NCBI GenBank assembly: GCA_024644535.1
Contig: JAHEKX010000003.1
Coordinates: 62,001 to 126,000, forward strand
From: Gammaproteobacteria bacterium
GTDB taxonomy: Bacteria > Pseudomonadota > Gammaproteobacteria > Pseudomonadales > Halieaceae
Direction of reading: 5' to 3'
Length of the DNA stretch: 64,000 nt
The notes beneath the pieces were generated by a model. The model was not told the origin of the DNA and did not search any database. It saw only the letters and a list, made by a program, of their open reading frames with translations. The position numbers and the translations under genes were made by a program. Of this stretch, positions 29,498 through 38,275 are shown one piece after another (the first letter of the stretch is position 1; every line of letters starts with the position of its first letter).

Positions 29498-31402
29498 TCA
29501 AGATCCGCCCAACTTCAGATTTGGAACGGGGCAGTCCATTACCGCAGCTACTGCGTAAATCAGTTCTTTTTCCAACGGCGAAATGTCGTCATCGCAACGA
29601 GCTGCAACTGACATAGCCTTTAGCACCTGAGGCTTTAATAAAGGAAACAGCAAACCTAAATCGTCTACGGCCTTCGAAAAATCAGCGACCGAGCACTGCG
29701 CAAGTGGCTGTAAGCCAGGATCTTTTAGCCCCAAATCTGCAACCGCTGCGGCGAAGCCAAGCTCCGGGTCACCTCTGCCCATGTGCGCCAACAAAGATAA
29801 TACGCAGGTCACCTGTTTATTGACCTGCTGCAAGCGCCGGTGCTTCGGAGGCCGCGAGGCAGACCTGACAAATTCCGGCTCGACGTAATGCAAGATCAGA
29901 TGAAACAACACCCATTCATTGAGCTCGATCACACTATCCGCGCGGATAAGAGCTTTTAACAAAAGCTTGTAATTTTGATACTGCGGATAAGAGAGTTGTC
30001 GTATCGCAGCGCAAGCCAACTCTACCATTGCCAACCTCTGGTTTGCGGGGGTTGCGCTTACACGCTGCTCTATCTTCGCCAGCTCTGACGCCAAACCTTC
30101 GAGCTTACAGTTTGCAATCAGCTCTAATTGTGTCGCGCGCACGTCTGCATCTCGGCTTGTAAACAAGGCAGCCATCGCTGCACTTGCATTCAGAGGCTCG
30201 GATAAGGCCCCGAATAACGCGGGTGTTAACTCGGGCGGCGCTACTGCGCTGTCGCACTCGACTGAGGCCGCATCAACCGGGCTCGGCGTCGGACTCTGGG
30301 CCAACACAAACCCGGCATCCGACCCTGCCAACAGAGCCGCGGCTGCCATGCGTGCCTTTTCGGGTGTATCGGCACCAATTACGGCTTTGGGGTAGTGAAT
30401 CATCGGCCGCTCAAGATAACGCCCATCCCATCGCGGGCTGATACGCTTGATCCGCTGCTCAATAGGTGGATGGGTCGATGTCCAAGACCAAAATGAAGGT
30501 TTTACCGCTCCGAAAAAGGCGTGCCTAAACTCTCTCACCCCTGGCAGCGACACATGCGTTGAGGGCAGATAGCCTCCGATGACTTTTAAGGCATCGGCCA
30601 CTGCGCCTGAGTCTCGGGTAAACTGTACGGCGCTCGCGTCAGCATGAAACTCTCTTTGTCGCGAGATCGCAGCCTGTATCAAACTGGCTACAGCCACCCC
30701 CAAGGAACCGATTAACCACAAGCCCAGACCAATAAACGGCAGAGCGCTGCGCTCCCTAGAACGATACGAACGGCGGCCCGACCACATTATCATGCGTCCC
30801 AAGTCACCAATAAAAGTGATACCCTTTAGGGTAGCCGCCAAACGAACATTTAGCCGCATATCCCCCTCAAGTATGTGACTGAATTCATGCCCCACAACCG
30901 CCTGCAGCTCATCGCGCTGTAAATGATCTAACAGGCCCTCAGTGACGCAAACAACCGCATCTCGCGGCGCAATACCAGCGGCAAAAGCATTCATGCCTCG
31001 CTCTTTCGGTAGCAGATACACACCGGGCACAGGCATATTTGCTGCCAGCGCTATTTCAGCCACAACATTTTGGTATTGTCGCAATTTAGGCTCATCCGTA
31101 TTGGGCGGCACTCGGACACCTCCCATCATCTCAGCAACCGCCGCGCCCCCTGCAGACAGCTGTGTCCAGCGCAACAAAATCACGGTGCCGATCAAAACGA
31201 TCATGGCGCCGCTCACGAACAAAAATTGACGCGAGGAAAAGTAATCAAGCCACCCTGCAGATCCGCTGGGCAAGCCCATAAACACAAAGACCGAGACAAA
31301 CAGATTTGCTAAAAGAATGAGGCCTGCACACGCAACAATAAACAGGAGCACCAAAAGATGAGTATTGCGGCGTGCCAGATCTTGCCCTTTAAAAAAATCC
31401 AT
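29498..31402 (-). CDS. M48 family (HtpX-like) membrane protease with long C-terminal extension
   Basis: A 634-residue zinc metalloprotease. Two N-terminal membrane helices (about 15-40 and 58-78) precede an M48 domain with H172-E-F-S-H176 and the third ligand in the REFHADA motif; another hydrophobic pair lies between. After about residue 330 comes a helical extension that ends with two acidic segments (ADSVIELNEWVLFHLIL and DDDISPLEKELIYAVAAVM) resembling TerB-like repeats. The HtpX-like part suggests membrane-protein quality control. It follows the lemA-like gene by 5 bp; LemA and M48 proteins often pair. The extension's function is unknown. Confidence 0.88.
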   Translation of the reverse strand: MDFFKGQDLARRNTHLLVLLFIVACAGLILLANLFVSVFVFMGLPSGSAGWLDYFSSRQFLFVSGAMIVLIGTVILLRWTQLSAGGAAVAEMMGGVRVPPNTDEPKLRQYQNVVAEIALAANMPVPGVYLLPKERGMNAFAAGIAPRDAVVCVTEGLLDHLQRDELQAVVGHEFSHILEGDMRLNVRLAATLKGITFIGDLGRMIMWSGRRSYRSRERSALPFIGLGLWLIGSLGVAVASLIQAAISRQREFHADASAVQFTRDSGAVADALKVIGGYLPSTHVSLPGVREFRHAFFGAVKPSFWSWTSTHPPIEQRIKRISPRWDGRYLERPMIHYPKAVIGADTPEKARMAAAALLAGSDAGFVLAQSPTPSPVDAASVECDSAVAPPELTPALFGALSEPLNASAAMAALFTSRDADVRATQLELIANCKLEGLASELAKIEQRVSATPANQRLAMVELACAAIRQLSYPQYQNYKLLLKALIRADSVIELNEWVLFHLILHYVEPEFVRSASRPPKHRRLQQVNKQVTCVLSLLAHMGRGDPELGFAAAVADLGLKDPGLQPLAQCSVADFSKAVDDLGLLFPLLKPQVLKAMSVAARCDDDISPLEKELIYAVAAVMDCPVPNLKLGGS

Positions 31403-31407
31403 ATGCC

Positions 31408-31992
31408 TTAAAAACTGACCTTAGGCGCCTCTTGAATGGCGGCAGAATCCGCAAACACCAAGAGCTCGGCATCGGCGCCATGACCAATCTTTGACGCGAT
31501 CAGCACAGCGGGAAAAGCCTGACGATAGGTATTGTAGGCAAGAACACTGTCATTGTAGCCTTGCCGCGCAAACGCCACCCGGTTCTCGGTACTGCTGAGT
31601 TCCTCCGTCAACTGCTGCATATTGACCGAGGCTTTTAGGTCCGGATAGGCCTCCATAGTGACGCTTAACTTACCCAAGGCCGACTGAAGCAGCGACTCCG
31701 CGCCTGCTAAGGCAGCAACACACCCGCCGGAAGTAACCGCAGACAAGGCCGCAGTGGCTTCATTGCGCGCTGCCACCACGGCCTCTAAAGTAGCGCTTTC
31801 GTGAGCCATGTAAGCACGCGCCGTCTCGACCAAATTAGGAATTAAATCGTGCCGCCTTTTGAGCTGCACCTCTATTTGCGCAAAGGCATTTTTGTAACGG
31901 TTTTTGAGCGCGGCCAAATTGTTGTATGTGGCGATCAGCCAGATAAGCACGACCGTCAGTGTTAGCGGAATTAGTAGTGTTAGCCAGTCCAT
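31408..31992 (-). CDS. LemA family protein
   Basis: A 194-residue protein with one N-terminal membrane helix (about residues 4-24) followed by the LemA helical domain, including IEVQLKRRHDLIPNLVETARAYMAHE, the family signature. LemA proteins are membrane-anchored helical bundles of unclear function, often next to M48 proteases or TPM-domain proteins. GGAG precedes the ATG. It is the first gene of a two-gene unit with the M48 protease. Confidence 0.92.
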   Translation of the reverse strand: MDWLTLLIPLTLTVVLIWLIATYNNLAALKNRYKNAFAQIEVQLKRRHDLIPNLVETARAYMAHESATLEAVVAARNEATAALSAVTSGGCVAALAGAESLLQSALGKLSVTMEAYPDLKASVNMQQLTEELSSTENRVAFARQGYNDSVLAYNTYRQAFPAVLIASKIGHGADAELLVFADSAAIQEAPKVSF

Positions 31993-32162
31993 ACTCCTGC
32001 TCCTTTATTTCGTTGCAACAGTTTACCCGATTCGCAATCACAGCCAAGCAAAGTCATCAATTGCGCGCATAAACTTGCACCAGTAACAGCTTTTAAGGCA
32101 ACATGCTAATCAGGCAGGAGGCCTACATACTAAACCGCACTATCGTTAACAAGGAGGTTACG

Positions 32163-32567
32163 ATGCAGCGTTTATCTTTAAGTGTGCGCGACACACTGTG
32201 TAGCAATGCACCCATTATTCGCACACCACATATCAAACGTAATTACGACGCAACTAACACTACCCAAGCGGTGTTGAGAGCACTTCTAAACAATGACTTG
32301 CGCTTTTGTGATGCCTCACATATTGCTCGGTCGCTTGGAATAAGTGCTAGCACACTAAGGCGTCGACTCAAGGAAGACAACACCTGCTTTTCGCATTTGA
32401 GCGACCGGGTCAGGCAGTATCGATGCGAACAAATACTCACGAAAAAATGGCTGCCAGGAAAATGTCTAGCAGCGGAACTTGGTTACAACGAGACTAATTC
32501 TTTTTATCGCGCATTTCGGCGCTGGACCGGGCTTGCTTACCGCGATTATAAAAAGCGCCTGCATTAG
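32163..32567 (+). CDS. Short AraC-family DNA-binding protein
   Basis: With the ATG at 32163 (behind a perfect AAGGAGGT, 5 bases away) the product is 134 residues. Nearly all of it after residue 40 is an AraC-type double helix-turn-helix (HIARSLGISASTLRRRLKED and LAAELGYNETNSFYRAFRRW). There is only a short N-terminal arm and no effector-binding domain, as in SoxS/MarA-sized regulators. An in-frame ATG 20 codons upstream lacks a good ribosome-binding site. Targets are unknown; the convergent diguanylate cyclases are 20 bp away. Confidence 0.85.
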   Translation: MQRLSLSVRDTLCSNAPIIRTPHIKRNYDATNTTQAVLRALLNNDLRFCDASHIARSLGISASTLRRRLKEDNTCFSHLSDRVRQYRCEQILTKKWLPGKCLAAELGYNETNSFYRAFRRWTGLAYRDYKKRLH

Positions 32568-32587
32568 ACTAATGACTGAAAGGGCCG

Positions 32588-34345
32588 CTAATCGATGTGA
32601 ACGACCTGATTACGGCCCTGCTCTTTTCCTCGATACAAGGCACGATCCGCTCGACTAATCACGGAATCAAACGTATCGTCTGAACGATAGTACGCAACAC
32701 CAACAGTTGCTGTAACGTCAAAATAAAAGACCTGAGATCCTTCACCCTCGCAATAAAACGGCCTAGAGCCAATCATGGAGTGTAACAACTGCACCCTTAT
32801 GCCAGCAGCTTGGCGATCAAGACCTTCTAAAACCAAAATAAACTCTTCACCACCCCAACGTCCGACCAAATCATGCGATCGACAAAATGCTCGCAAGCGT
32901 TCTGCAAACTCAGTTAACACTTGATCCCCCACTTGGTGGCCGTGCTGATCGTTAAGTCTTTTAAAATGATCAATATCCAGCAACACCACTACCACCGGTT
33001 TGTTCACGTCAGCGGGACGCAACAAAAGCGACCGCGCTTTATCTTCCAAGCCTCGGCGATTGTCCAACTGCGTCAGGCTGTCTCGCTCTGACAGGGTTCT
33101 TAACTTACTGTTAATATCTTCAAGCTCAGCCAATTTGACCGCCACCGCCGTATCGAGAATTTCGACCTGAGAGCCAAATCGATTGGCAATCAAAATTGCC
33201 ATAGTGGCCGCTAGCATCAAAAAACCATATGGGTAAAGAACCGCCCAAGTGCTGTGGTACGAGAACAATTCCCGCACCATATCGTGCCAACCTAAAAGCA
33301 AAAACAGCACAACTGCCGCCGCAACGACCTTGGCCTCATCAACACCAGCGCGTATTTTCTGCCACAGTAAAGTAACGACAGCAGGCAGACATAAAGAAAA
33401 AACCACCCAAAACCAATCTCTTGCGCCGAGCAATACAGAAAGTGAGGGCTGAAGTACGAAAGTAACGCAGCCGCCCAGCGTGACCAAATGATATACGGCA
33501 AGCCATTTAGGTAATGGCTCGACCAGCAAACTCCATAACAAGCGCTGCCCGCCTAACACCAAACCGGTAAGCGACAAAAACAACAACCGTTCAGATAGCT
33601 GTACCGTCCAACCCAGCAGCTCGCGCCAATCGTGAAAAACAAAGGTAAAAATGCTGGCGCTTAAGGTCACGACACCAAACCAGAAATAGTCGCGCAAGGC
33701 ATACGATCGCCGGTACAAGTAAAACGAGAACGAAGAAAAAAGAAATAGTACAAACGATATAAACAAGGCCGGCAACTTACTCGCTCGTAGCTCTCGCTTT
33801 AGCGCAACGTAATCACCCAAGACCTGGGAATGCTGCGAAAACCTAGCTCCGTTATCGCTAAAACGTAAAGGTTCACCCCACACTCTAACTGCGATCACCA
33901 AACGACCATCAGTGCTAACCGCCTCTATCGGAATTCGCCACACATTTACTTTGCGGAAATCAGCTACTCCAGGGTGGTCAACTTGCCCTATCGAGCCCAG
34001 CTTCATACCGCCGGCGTAAATATCGGCTGCCTGCCTAATCGGCCCTATCCGCAATCCCAGGCGGGCGGCTCTAGCATGATCAAGCGGCAGCTCAAACTGT
34101 AGTTCTTTGCGCACCCAAATCACGTGACCGCTAGCAGGATAGCCAGCACTGGGCCATTGGTCAGTTAAATTCTGCGTAGGCCAAGTAGAGTGGTCGTAGC
34201 TAAGCTCCGCATAGCGATAGTCGTCTTGCGGCATAAACGCCCAACCATCGTTGATCGTGATGCCGTGTTCTAAAATATCCTCTACCACCATCGCATGAGC
34301 GCTGACGCCGGGCAATAAAAGCAAAAAAACCAAAAGCCTAATCAT
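32588..34345 (-). CDS. Membrane diguanylate cyclase (jelly-roll / 7TM / GGDEF)
   Basis: A 585-residue protein predicted to make c-di-GMP. Layout: signal peptide (about 1-17); a periplasmic beta-sandwich resembling galactose-binding domains (about 25-180); seven hydrophobic helices (about 190-400); a short coil; and a GGDEF domain with DIDHFKRLNDQHGHQVGD and the active site GGEEF. The RSHD sequence five residues before GGEEF is a complete RxxD inhibitory site, so product inhibition is likely. Its ATG overlaps the stop of the upstream paralogue by 4 bp. Confidence 0.9.
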   Translation of the reverse strand: MIRLLVFLLLLPGVSAHAMVVEDILEHGITINDGWAFMPQDDYRYAELSYDHSTWPTQNLTDQWPSAGYPASGHVIWVRKELQFELPLDHARAARLGLRIGPIRQAADIYAGGMKLGSIGQVDHPGVADFRKVNVWRIPIEAVSTDGRLVIAVRVWGEPLRFSDNGARFSQHSQVLGDYVALKRELRASKLPALFISFVLFLFSSFSFYLYRRSYALRDYFWFGVVTLSASIFTFVFHDWRELLGWTVQLSERLLFLSLTGLVLGGQRLLWSLLVEPLPKWLAVYHLVTLGGCVTFVLQPSLSVLLGARDWFWVVFSLCLPAVVTLLWQKIRAGVDEAKVVAAAVVLFLLLGWHDMVRELFSYHSTWAVLYPYGFLMLAATMAILIANRFGSQVEILDTAVAVKLAELEDINSKLRTLSERDSLTQLDNRRGLEDKARSLLLRPADVNKPVVVVLLDIDHFKRLNDQHGHQVGDQVLTEFAERLRAFCRSHDLVGRWGGEEFILVLEGLDRQAAGIRVQLLHSMIGSRPFYCEGEGSQVFYFDVTATVGVAYYRSDDTFDSVISRADRALYRGKEQGRNQVVHID

Positions 34346-36198
34346 GCTAAGGCGGCCTCAGACGCGTCAGGTCGCTCTGACACAACCTGGCATCGCCCTC
34401 GAGTTTTCCCCTCGTACAGCGCCACATCCGCTCGTGCGATAACACTTTCTAGCGAATCATCTGGACGCCACTGAGCAACACCGAAAGTCATGGTTAAACC
34501 TAAGCGAATGCCATCAATACGAAAAATTTGTGAGGGCAAGGAATCACACAAGCGCTGCGCCAAAGTCTGCGCGCCGGACAGACTCAATTCGGGGAGCACG
34601 AGTATGAACTCCTCTCCACCCCAACGGCCTAAGATGTCGACGTCGCGAACATTCAGACCTAAATGCCGGGCCAAATGTTGCAGTACCCGATCCCCTACTG
34701 TGTGACCATAACGGTCATTAATGCGCTTAAAATGGTCAACATCACACAAAATCAAACTCAGAGTCGAGCCCTGCGCTTGCGCCTTGGCAATGAGTTGCTT
34801 GGCCGATTCCTGAAACCCTCGCCGATTTAACAATTGGGTCAGCGAATCTTCACGAGCATGCCGCACCAACCGTAAATTAGCATCTCGCAACTGCTGAGTG
34901 CGCTCACTCACCAACTCACCTAAATTATCTAAGACACCCGCATATTGGCGACTTATCAACACGCCCATGCAAACTACTAACGAGAAAAACCCGTATACTG
35001 ACAACATGTTGCCTGGCCCCATATTAAAGAGCAGAGTCACAAACAAATCGTGCACCGAAGTGGCAATAAAGACCAAACTACCCACGATAAAAACAAGGAC
35101 CCTGTCATCACCCTGCCTCCAAGCGCGGTAAATGGTTCGCAAATACTGGTAAACCAGCACCACAGCAAACACTCGAAAAATATCGATCGCGCCAAAATTA
35201 ATTTCAAGGCCAGGAATAACCGCAATTGCAGCCCCCAAAACTGCGCAGGCATTGGTCAAAGCGCGCGTAAAGGGCGTGAGCTCGACCTCCAAAATAGACC
35301 AGACGGTGCGCACCAACAAAGGTGCAATAAAGCAAACCGCGGCGTACTCGAGTTTTTCATAAATCACAAAGTGCAGCGGTACGACAAAGCGCAAATCCGA
35401 TAATGAGTAGCAATACACCGCGAGGTTGCTTGAAAGCATCGCGAACCACAGATAGGAATGCAAACTCCGGCTGCGACTGTAAACATAAAAGGAAAACAGA
35501 GCACTTAGCAGAAATAGAGCGGCCAAAAACAGGGGGGCCAGCGCAGTTCTGAAATCTTCAGAGGCAAGCGTAAAGTAATCGCCTAACCAAAGCGAACCTC
35601 CGTAAAGGCCGCCACCCCAGCGCGAAGTCACGGCAGCAGGACCACCCCAGATACGAAGCGCAAGTACCAGCGAGCCGTCGGAACCAATCGCTTCAGGTGG
35701 TAAGCGCACTACCAAATCTCGATCCCAATCGGGCAGAGCATTCGGAGGCATGCCTCCGCGCGAGCCGATCAGCTGGCCGCCAGCATAAAGCTCGAAGGCG
35801 CTATATACCCGTCCAATTTTGAGCCCTAAGTTACCCAAAAACTGTGGGCTTTGTCGTGCTTGCCGCCCAAAATCAATCCTTAAACGGTACCATGCTGTCT
35901 GATTGGATTCAGGAAACCCACCTTTAGGCCACACCGCATTTAAGGCTACTTGTTCCCAATTTGCGTCATCGTAATCTACTGCAGCGTAGCTCAGTGAATC
36001 TCCCGCCTGGCGCTGCCAATCATGCTTAATCTCTATTGGCTCACCTAACTGCGAGAGGCTAAGACGAACACTACCTGACTGCGCATAGGCATTTGCCGCA
36101 AACATCACCAAGACGCAAAGCAGTAACAGCAGCCCAATAGCCACTTGACAAAAGTACGTCGCTAAGTACCGGCTTATTAGCAAAATAAAATTACCCAA
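34342..36198 (-). CDS. Membrane diguanylate cyclase, tandem paralogue
   Basis: A 618-residue paralogue of the downstream gene with the same architecture: N-terminal hydrophobic segment, periplasmic jelly-roll-like domain (with WYRLRIDF and YAGGQLIGSRGG), seven membrane helices, and GGDEF with DVDHFKRINDRYGHTVGD and GGEEF. RDVD five residues before GGEEF is an intact I-site. The start is uncertain: the first codon is a TTG without a clear ribosome-binding site, and a GTG about 18 codons later also gives a plausible signal peptide. No EAL or PilZ gene is nearby. Confidence 0.88.
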   Translation of the reverse strand: MGNFILLISRYLATYFCQVAIGLLLLLCVLVMFAANAYAQSGSVRLSLSQLGEPIEIKHDWQRQAGDSLSYAAVDYDDANWEQVALNAVWPKGGFPESNQTAWYRLRIDFGRQARQSPQFLGNLGLKIGRVYSAFELYAGGQLIGSRGGMPPNALPDWDRDLVVRLPPEAIGSDGSLVLALRIWGGPAAVTSRWGGGLYGGSLWLGDYFTLASEDFRTALAPLFLAALFLLSALFSFYVYSRSRSLHSYLWFAMLSSNLAVYCYSLSDLRFVVPLHFVIYEKLEYAAVCFIAPLLVRTVWSILEVELTPFTRALTNACAVLGAAIAVIPGLEINFGAIDIFRVFAVVLVYQYLRTIYRAWRQGDDRVLVFIVGSLVFIATSVHDLFVTLLFNMGPGNMLSVYGFFSLVVCMGVLISRQYAGVLDNLGELVSERTQQLRDANLRLVRHAREDSLTQLLNRRGFQESAKQLIAKAQAQGSTLSLILCDVDHFKRINDRYGHTVGDRVLQHLARHLGLNVRDVDILGRWGGEEFILVLPELSLSGAQTLAQRLCDSLPSQIFRIDGIRLGLTMTFGVAQWRPDDSLESVIARADVALYEGKTRGRCQVVSERPDASEAALA

Positions 36199-36387
36199 AC
36201 ATTAATATATCAACCCACAAAGTCTAGTTCCTTATTGCAATCAGGTAAAACTGAGATGTGATCTAGCTCTCATTAAGGCACGTAAGCTTGGAAAAAGTTG
36301 TCGAATCATGCACTCTAAGACGGCAACAGAGGACCAAAATCATATACAATCGCGTTTCAAACAACAGTCACAACCGAGGAGTATTTT

Positions 36388-36867
36388 ATGACCATTCAAG
36401 TAGGCGATTCCATTCCATCCTGCAAACTCAAAACTATGGGCGCAGAAGGCCCTGTTGACATCACAACCGCAGACATTTTTGACGGTAAAAAGGTCGTTTT
36501 ATTCGCGGTTCCTGGCGCGTTCACCCCAGGCTGCAGCATGACCCACCTTCCCGGCTACGTGGTCAACGCGGATAAAATCAAGGCGGCTGGTGTCGACACT
36601 ATTGTTTGCATGGCCGTTAACGACGCGTTCGTAATGGGTGCGTGGGGCAAAGCGCAAAACGCTGACGAAATTTTGATGTTGGGTGATGGCAATGGCGAAC
36701 TGACCAAAGCATTGGGGCTTGAACTGGATGGCTCAGGCTTTGGCCTAGGCACTCGCAGCCAGCGTTTTGCTATGATCGTTGAAGACGGCAAAGTCACTCA
36801 GCTGAATGTTGAAGCCGGTCCAGGCGTGGATGCAAGCTCAGCAGAAACCATCATGCAATCGTTGTAA
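36388..36867 (+). CDS. Peroxiredoxin, Prx5/AhpE-like redoxin
   Basis: A 159-residue thiol peroxidase that reduces H2O2 and organic hydroperoxides. The peroxidatic site is VPGAFTPGCSMTH with Cys49, in the P-x3-T-x2-C pattern of the Prx5 group. Other cysteines (Cys12 and one in IVCMAVND) could serve as resolving residue, or glutaredoxin/GSH may do so; gshA lies about 12 kb away but is not linked. GAGG precedes the ATG. A hairpin terminator follows. Confidence 0.93.
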   Translation: MTIQVGDSIPSCKLKTMGAEGPVDITTADIFDGKKVVLFAVPGAFTPGCSMTHLPGYVVNADKIKAAGVDTIVCMAVNDAFVMGAWGKAQNADEILMLGDGNGELTKALGLELDGSGFGLGTRSQRFAMIVEDGKVTQLNVEAGPGVDASSAETIMQSL

Positions 36868-36875
36868 GCAAACAC

Positions 36876-36898
36876 AGAGCGATGCAATGCATCGCTCT
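36876..36898. terminator. Shared terminator hairpin between peroxiredoxin and the convergent transporter
   Basis: AGAGCGATG/CATCGCTCT forms a 9-bp stem with a 5-base loop, between the two converging stop codons. A short T-run (CTTT) follows on the plus strand. It could end both transcripts. Confidence 0.6.
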
Positions 36899-36901
36899 TT
36901 C

Positions 36902-38275
36902 CTACGCCAACACAAAAAAACACACTGCACTGATTACACCCGCTGCTAACAGGTTAATTTGAAAGCCCGCTGCCGCCATATCTCGAATTGTTAAACGACC
37001 ACTACCAAACACCACCGAGTTCGGTGCAGTTGCTACGGGCAACATGAACGCGCAGCTCGCGCTCATTGCGGCCGGCACCATAATCAACTCGGGAGCAATG
37101 CCAGCTGATAACGCCGTTGCGGCCAAAATTGGCATCAACAAAGTCGTGCTCGCTGTATTGGAGGTTGTTTCTGTTGTAAACGTTACAATCAGACAAATCG
37201 CCAAAATAAGTAAAAACGTGGGCATGGCGGTTAGCTGAACTAAGGACTGTCCAATCGCATCACTTAAACCTGAACTGACAAAGCCCTTAGCTAGACATAT
37301 GCCACCGGCAAACAATAACAGGACCCCCCAAGGTATCGTGACCGCGTGCTCCCAAGACAGCAAACGCCCACCTTTACCGTCACTTATCATTGCCATTGCA
37401 ACCACGGCCAGCAAAGCAACCGACGCGTCATTGGCGCTAGGCAGCCCTAGCCACTGACTCCAACCCCCAAAGGGCTCGCCACGCGTAATCCAGGCCAATG
37501 CGGTCAAGCCAAACACCCACAGCACTCGCTTCTCGACTACCTGCCATGCACCAACACGAGGCAGCTCAACATCGACCGAGTCGGTCAAGCGACGAGACAA
37601 CACCCAGGCTATTAAAGGGATTAAAATCACCACAACAGGTACACCCCAAGACATCCAGCGGCTAAAAGAAACGCTCTCGCCCACCGTATTTTCGTACACC
37701 TGCATAAACACCAAATTTGGCGGCGTTCCAATCGGAGTACCCAATCCACCTACGCTTGCGCCATACGCCAGGCCAAGCAACAAGGGTATCGCGAGTTTGT
37801 CGGGCTGCCGCGCCGCCTCGATCACGGCCAACGCAACAGGTAAAAGCATTAACGTCGTTGCGGTATTTGATATCCACATGCTTAACAGCGCAGCCGCCGA
37901 CATAAATCCGAAGACCAACCTCGGACCACTGTGTGTTCCAACAACGCGGATCATCCACAAGGCCATGCGACGGTGTGCGCCGCTGTACTCTAAAGATTTC
38001 GACAATAAGAATCCACCCAGCAACAGCAGAATCAAAGGCGAACCATAAGCCTGCCCCACTTGCGCCGGAGTAAGCACATCGAACAAAGGCAGTACCGCTA
38101 AAGGCAATAGTGAAGTGACCGGAATCGGCACCGCTTCGGATACCCACCAAATCACACACAGGCTAGCCAAAGCTGCAACCAGAGCAATATCGCCACGACC
38201 ATCGCTTACTGATACTAGAGCAAACACTAAAGCACTAACGGCCGGCCCCCACCACAAGCTAGGGCTTGATTTCAT
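36902..38275 (-). CDS. DASS-family (SLC13) sodium-dependent carboxylate transporter
   Basis: A 457-residue inner-membrane transporter with about 11 to 12 hydrophobic helices and the two SNT motifs that form the substrate and sodium sites of this family (SNTATT near residue 135 and SNTAST near residue 370). Substrates in the family are di- and tricarboxylates, and sulfate in some members; which applies here is unknown. Its ATG overlaps the stop of the upstream lactonase-like gene by 4 bp, a strong sign of joint function. Confidence 0.9.
   Translation of the reverse strand: MKSSPSLWWGPAVSALVFALVSVSDGRGDIALVAALASLCVIWWVSEAVPIPVTSLLPLAVLPLFDVLTPAQVGQAYGSPLILLLLGGFLLSKSLEYSGAHRRMALWMIRVVGTHSGPRLVFGFMSAAALLSMWISNTATTLMLLPVALAVIEAARQPDKLAIPLLLGLAYGASVGGLGTPIGTPPNLVFMQVYENTVGESVSFSRWMSWGVPVVVILIPLIAWVLSRRLTDSVDVELPRVGAWQVVEKRVLWVFGLTALAWITRGEPFGGWSQWLGLPSANDASVALLAVVAMAMISDGKGGRLLSWEHAVTIPWGVLLLFAGGICLAKGFVSSGLSDAIGQSLVQLTAMPTFLLILAICLIVTFTTETTSNTASTTLLMPILAATALSAGIAPELIMVPAAMSASCAFMLPVATAPNSVVFGSGRLTIRDMAAAGFQINLLAAGVISAVCFFVLA

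Noticed and set aside
30823..30838. Palindrome TACCCTTTAGGGTA in the M48 protease gene, similar to the rpsL-rpsG hairpin
   Set aside because: Only two occurrences, no shared flanks and one lies within coding sequence; probably chance.
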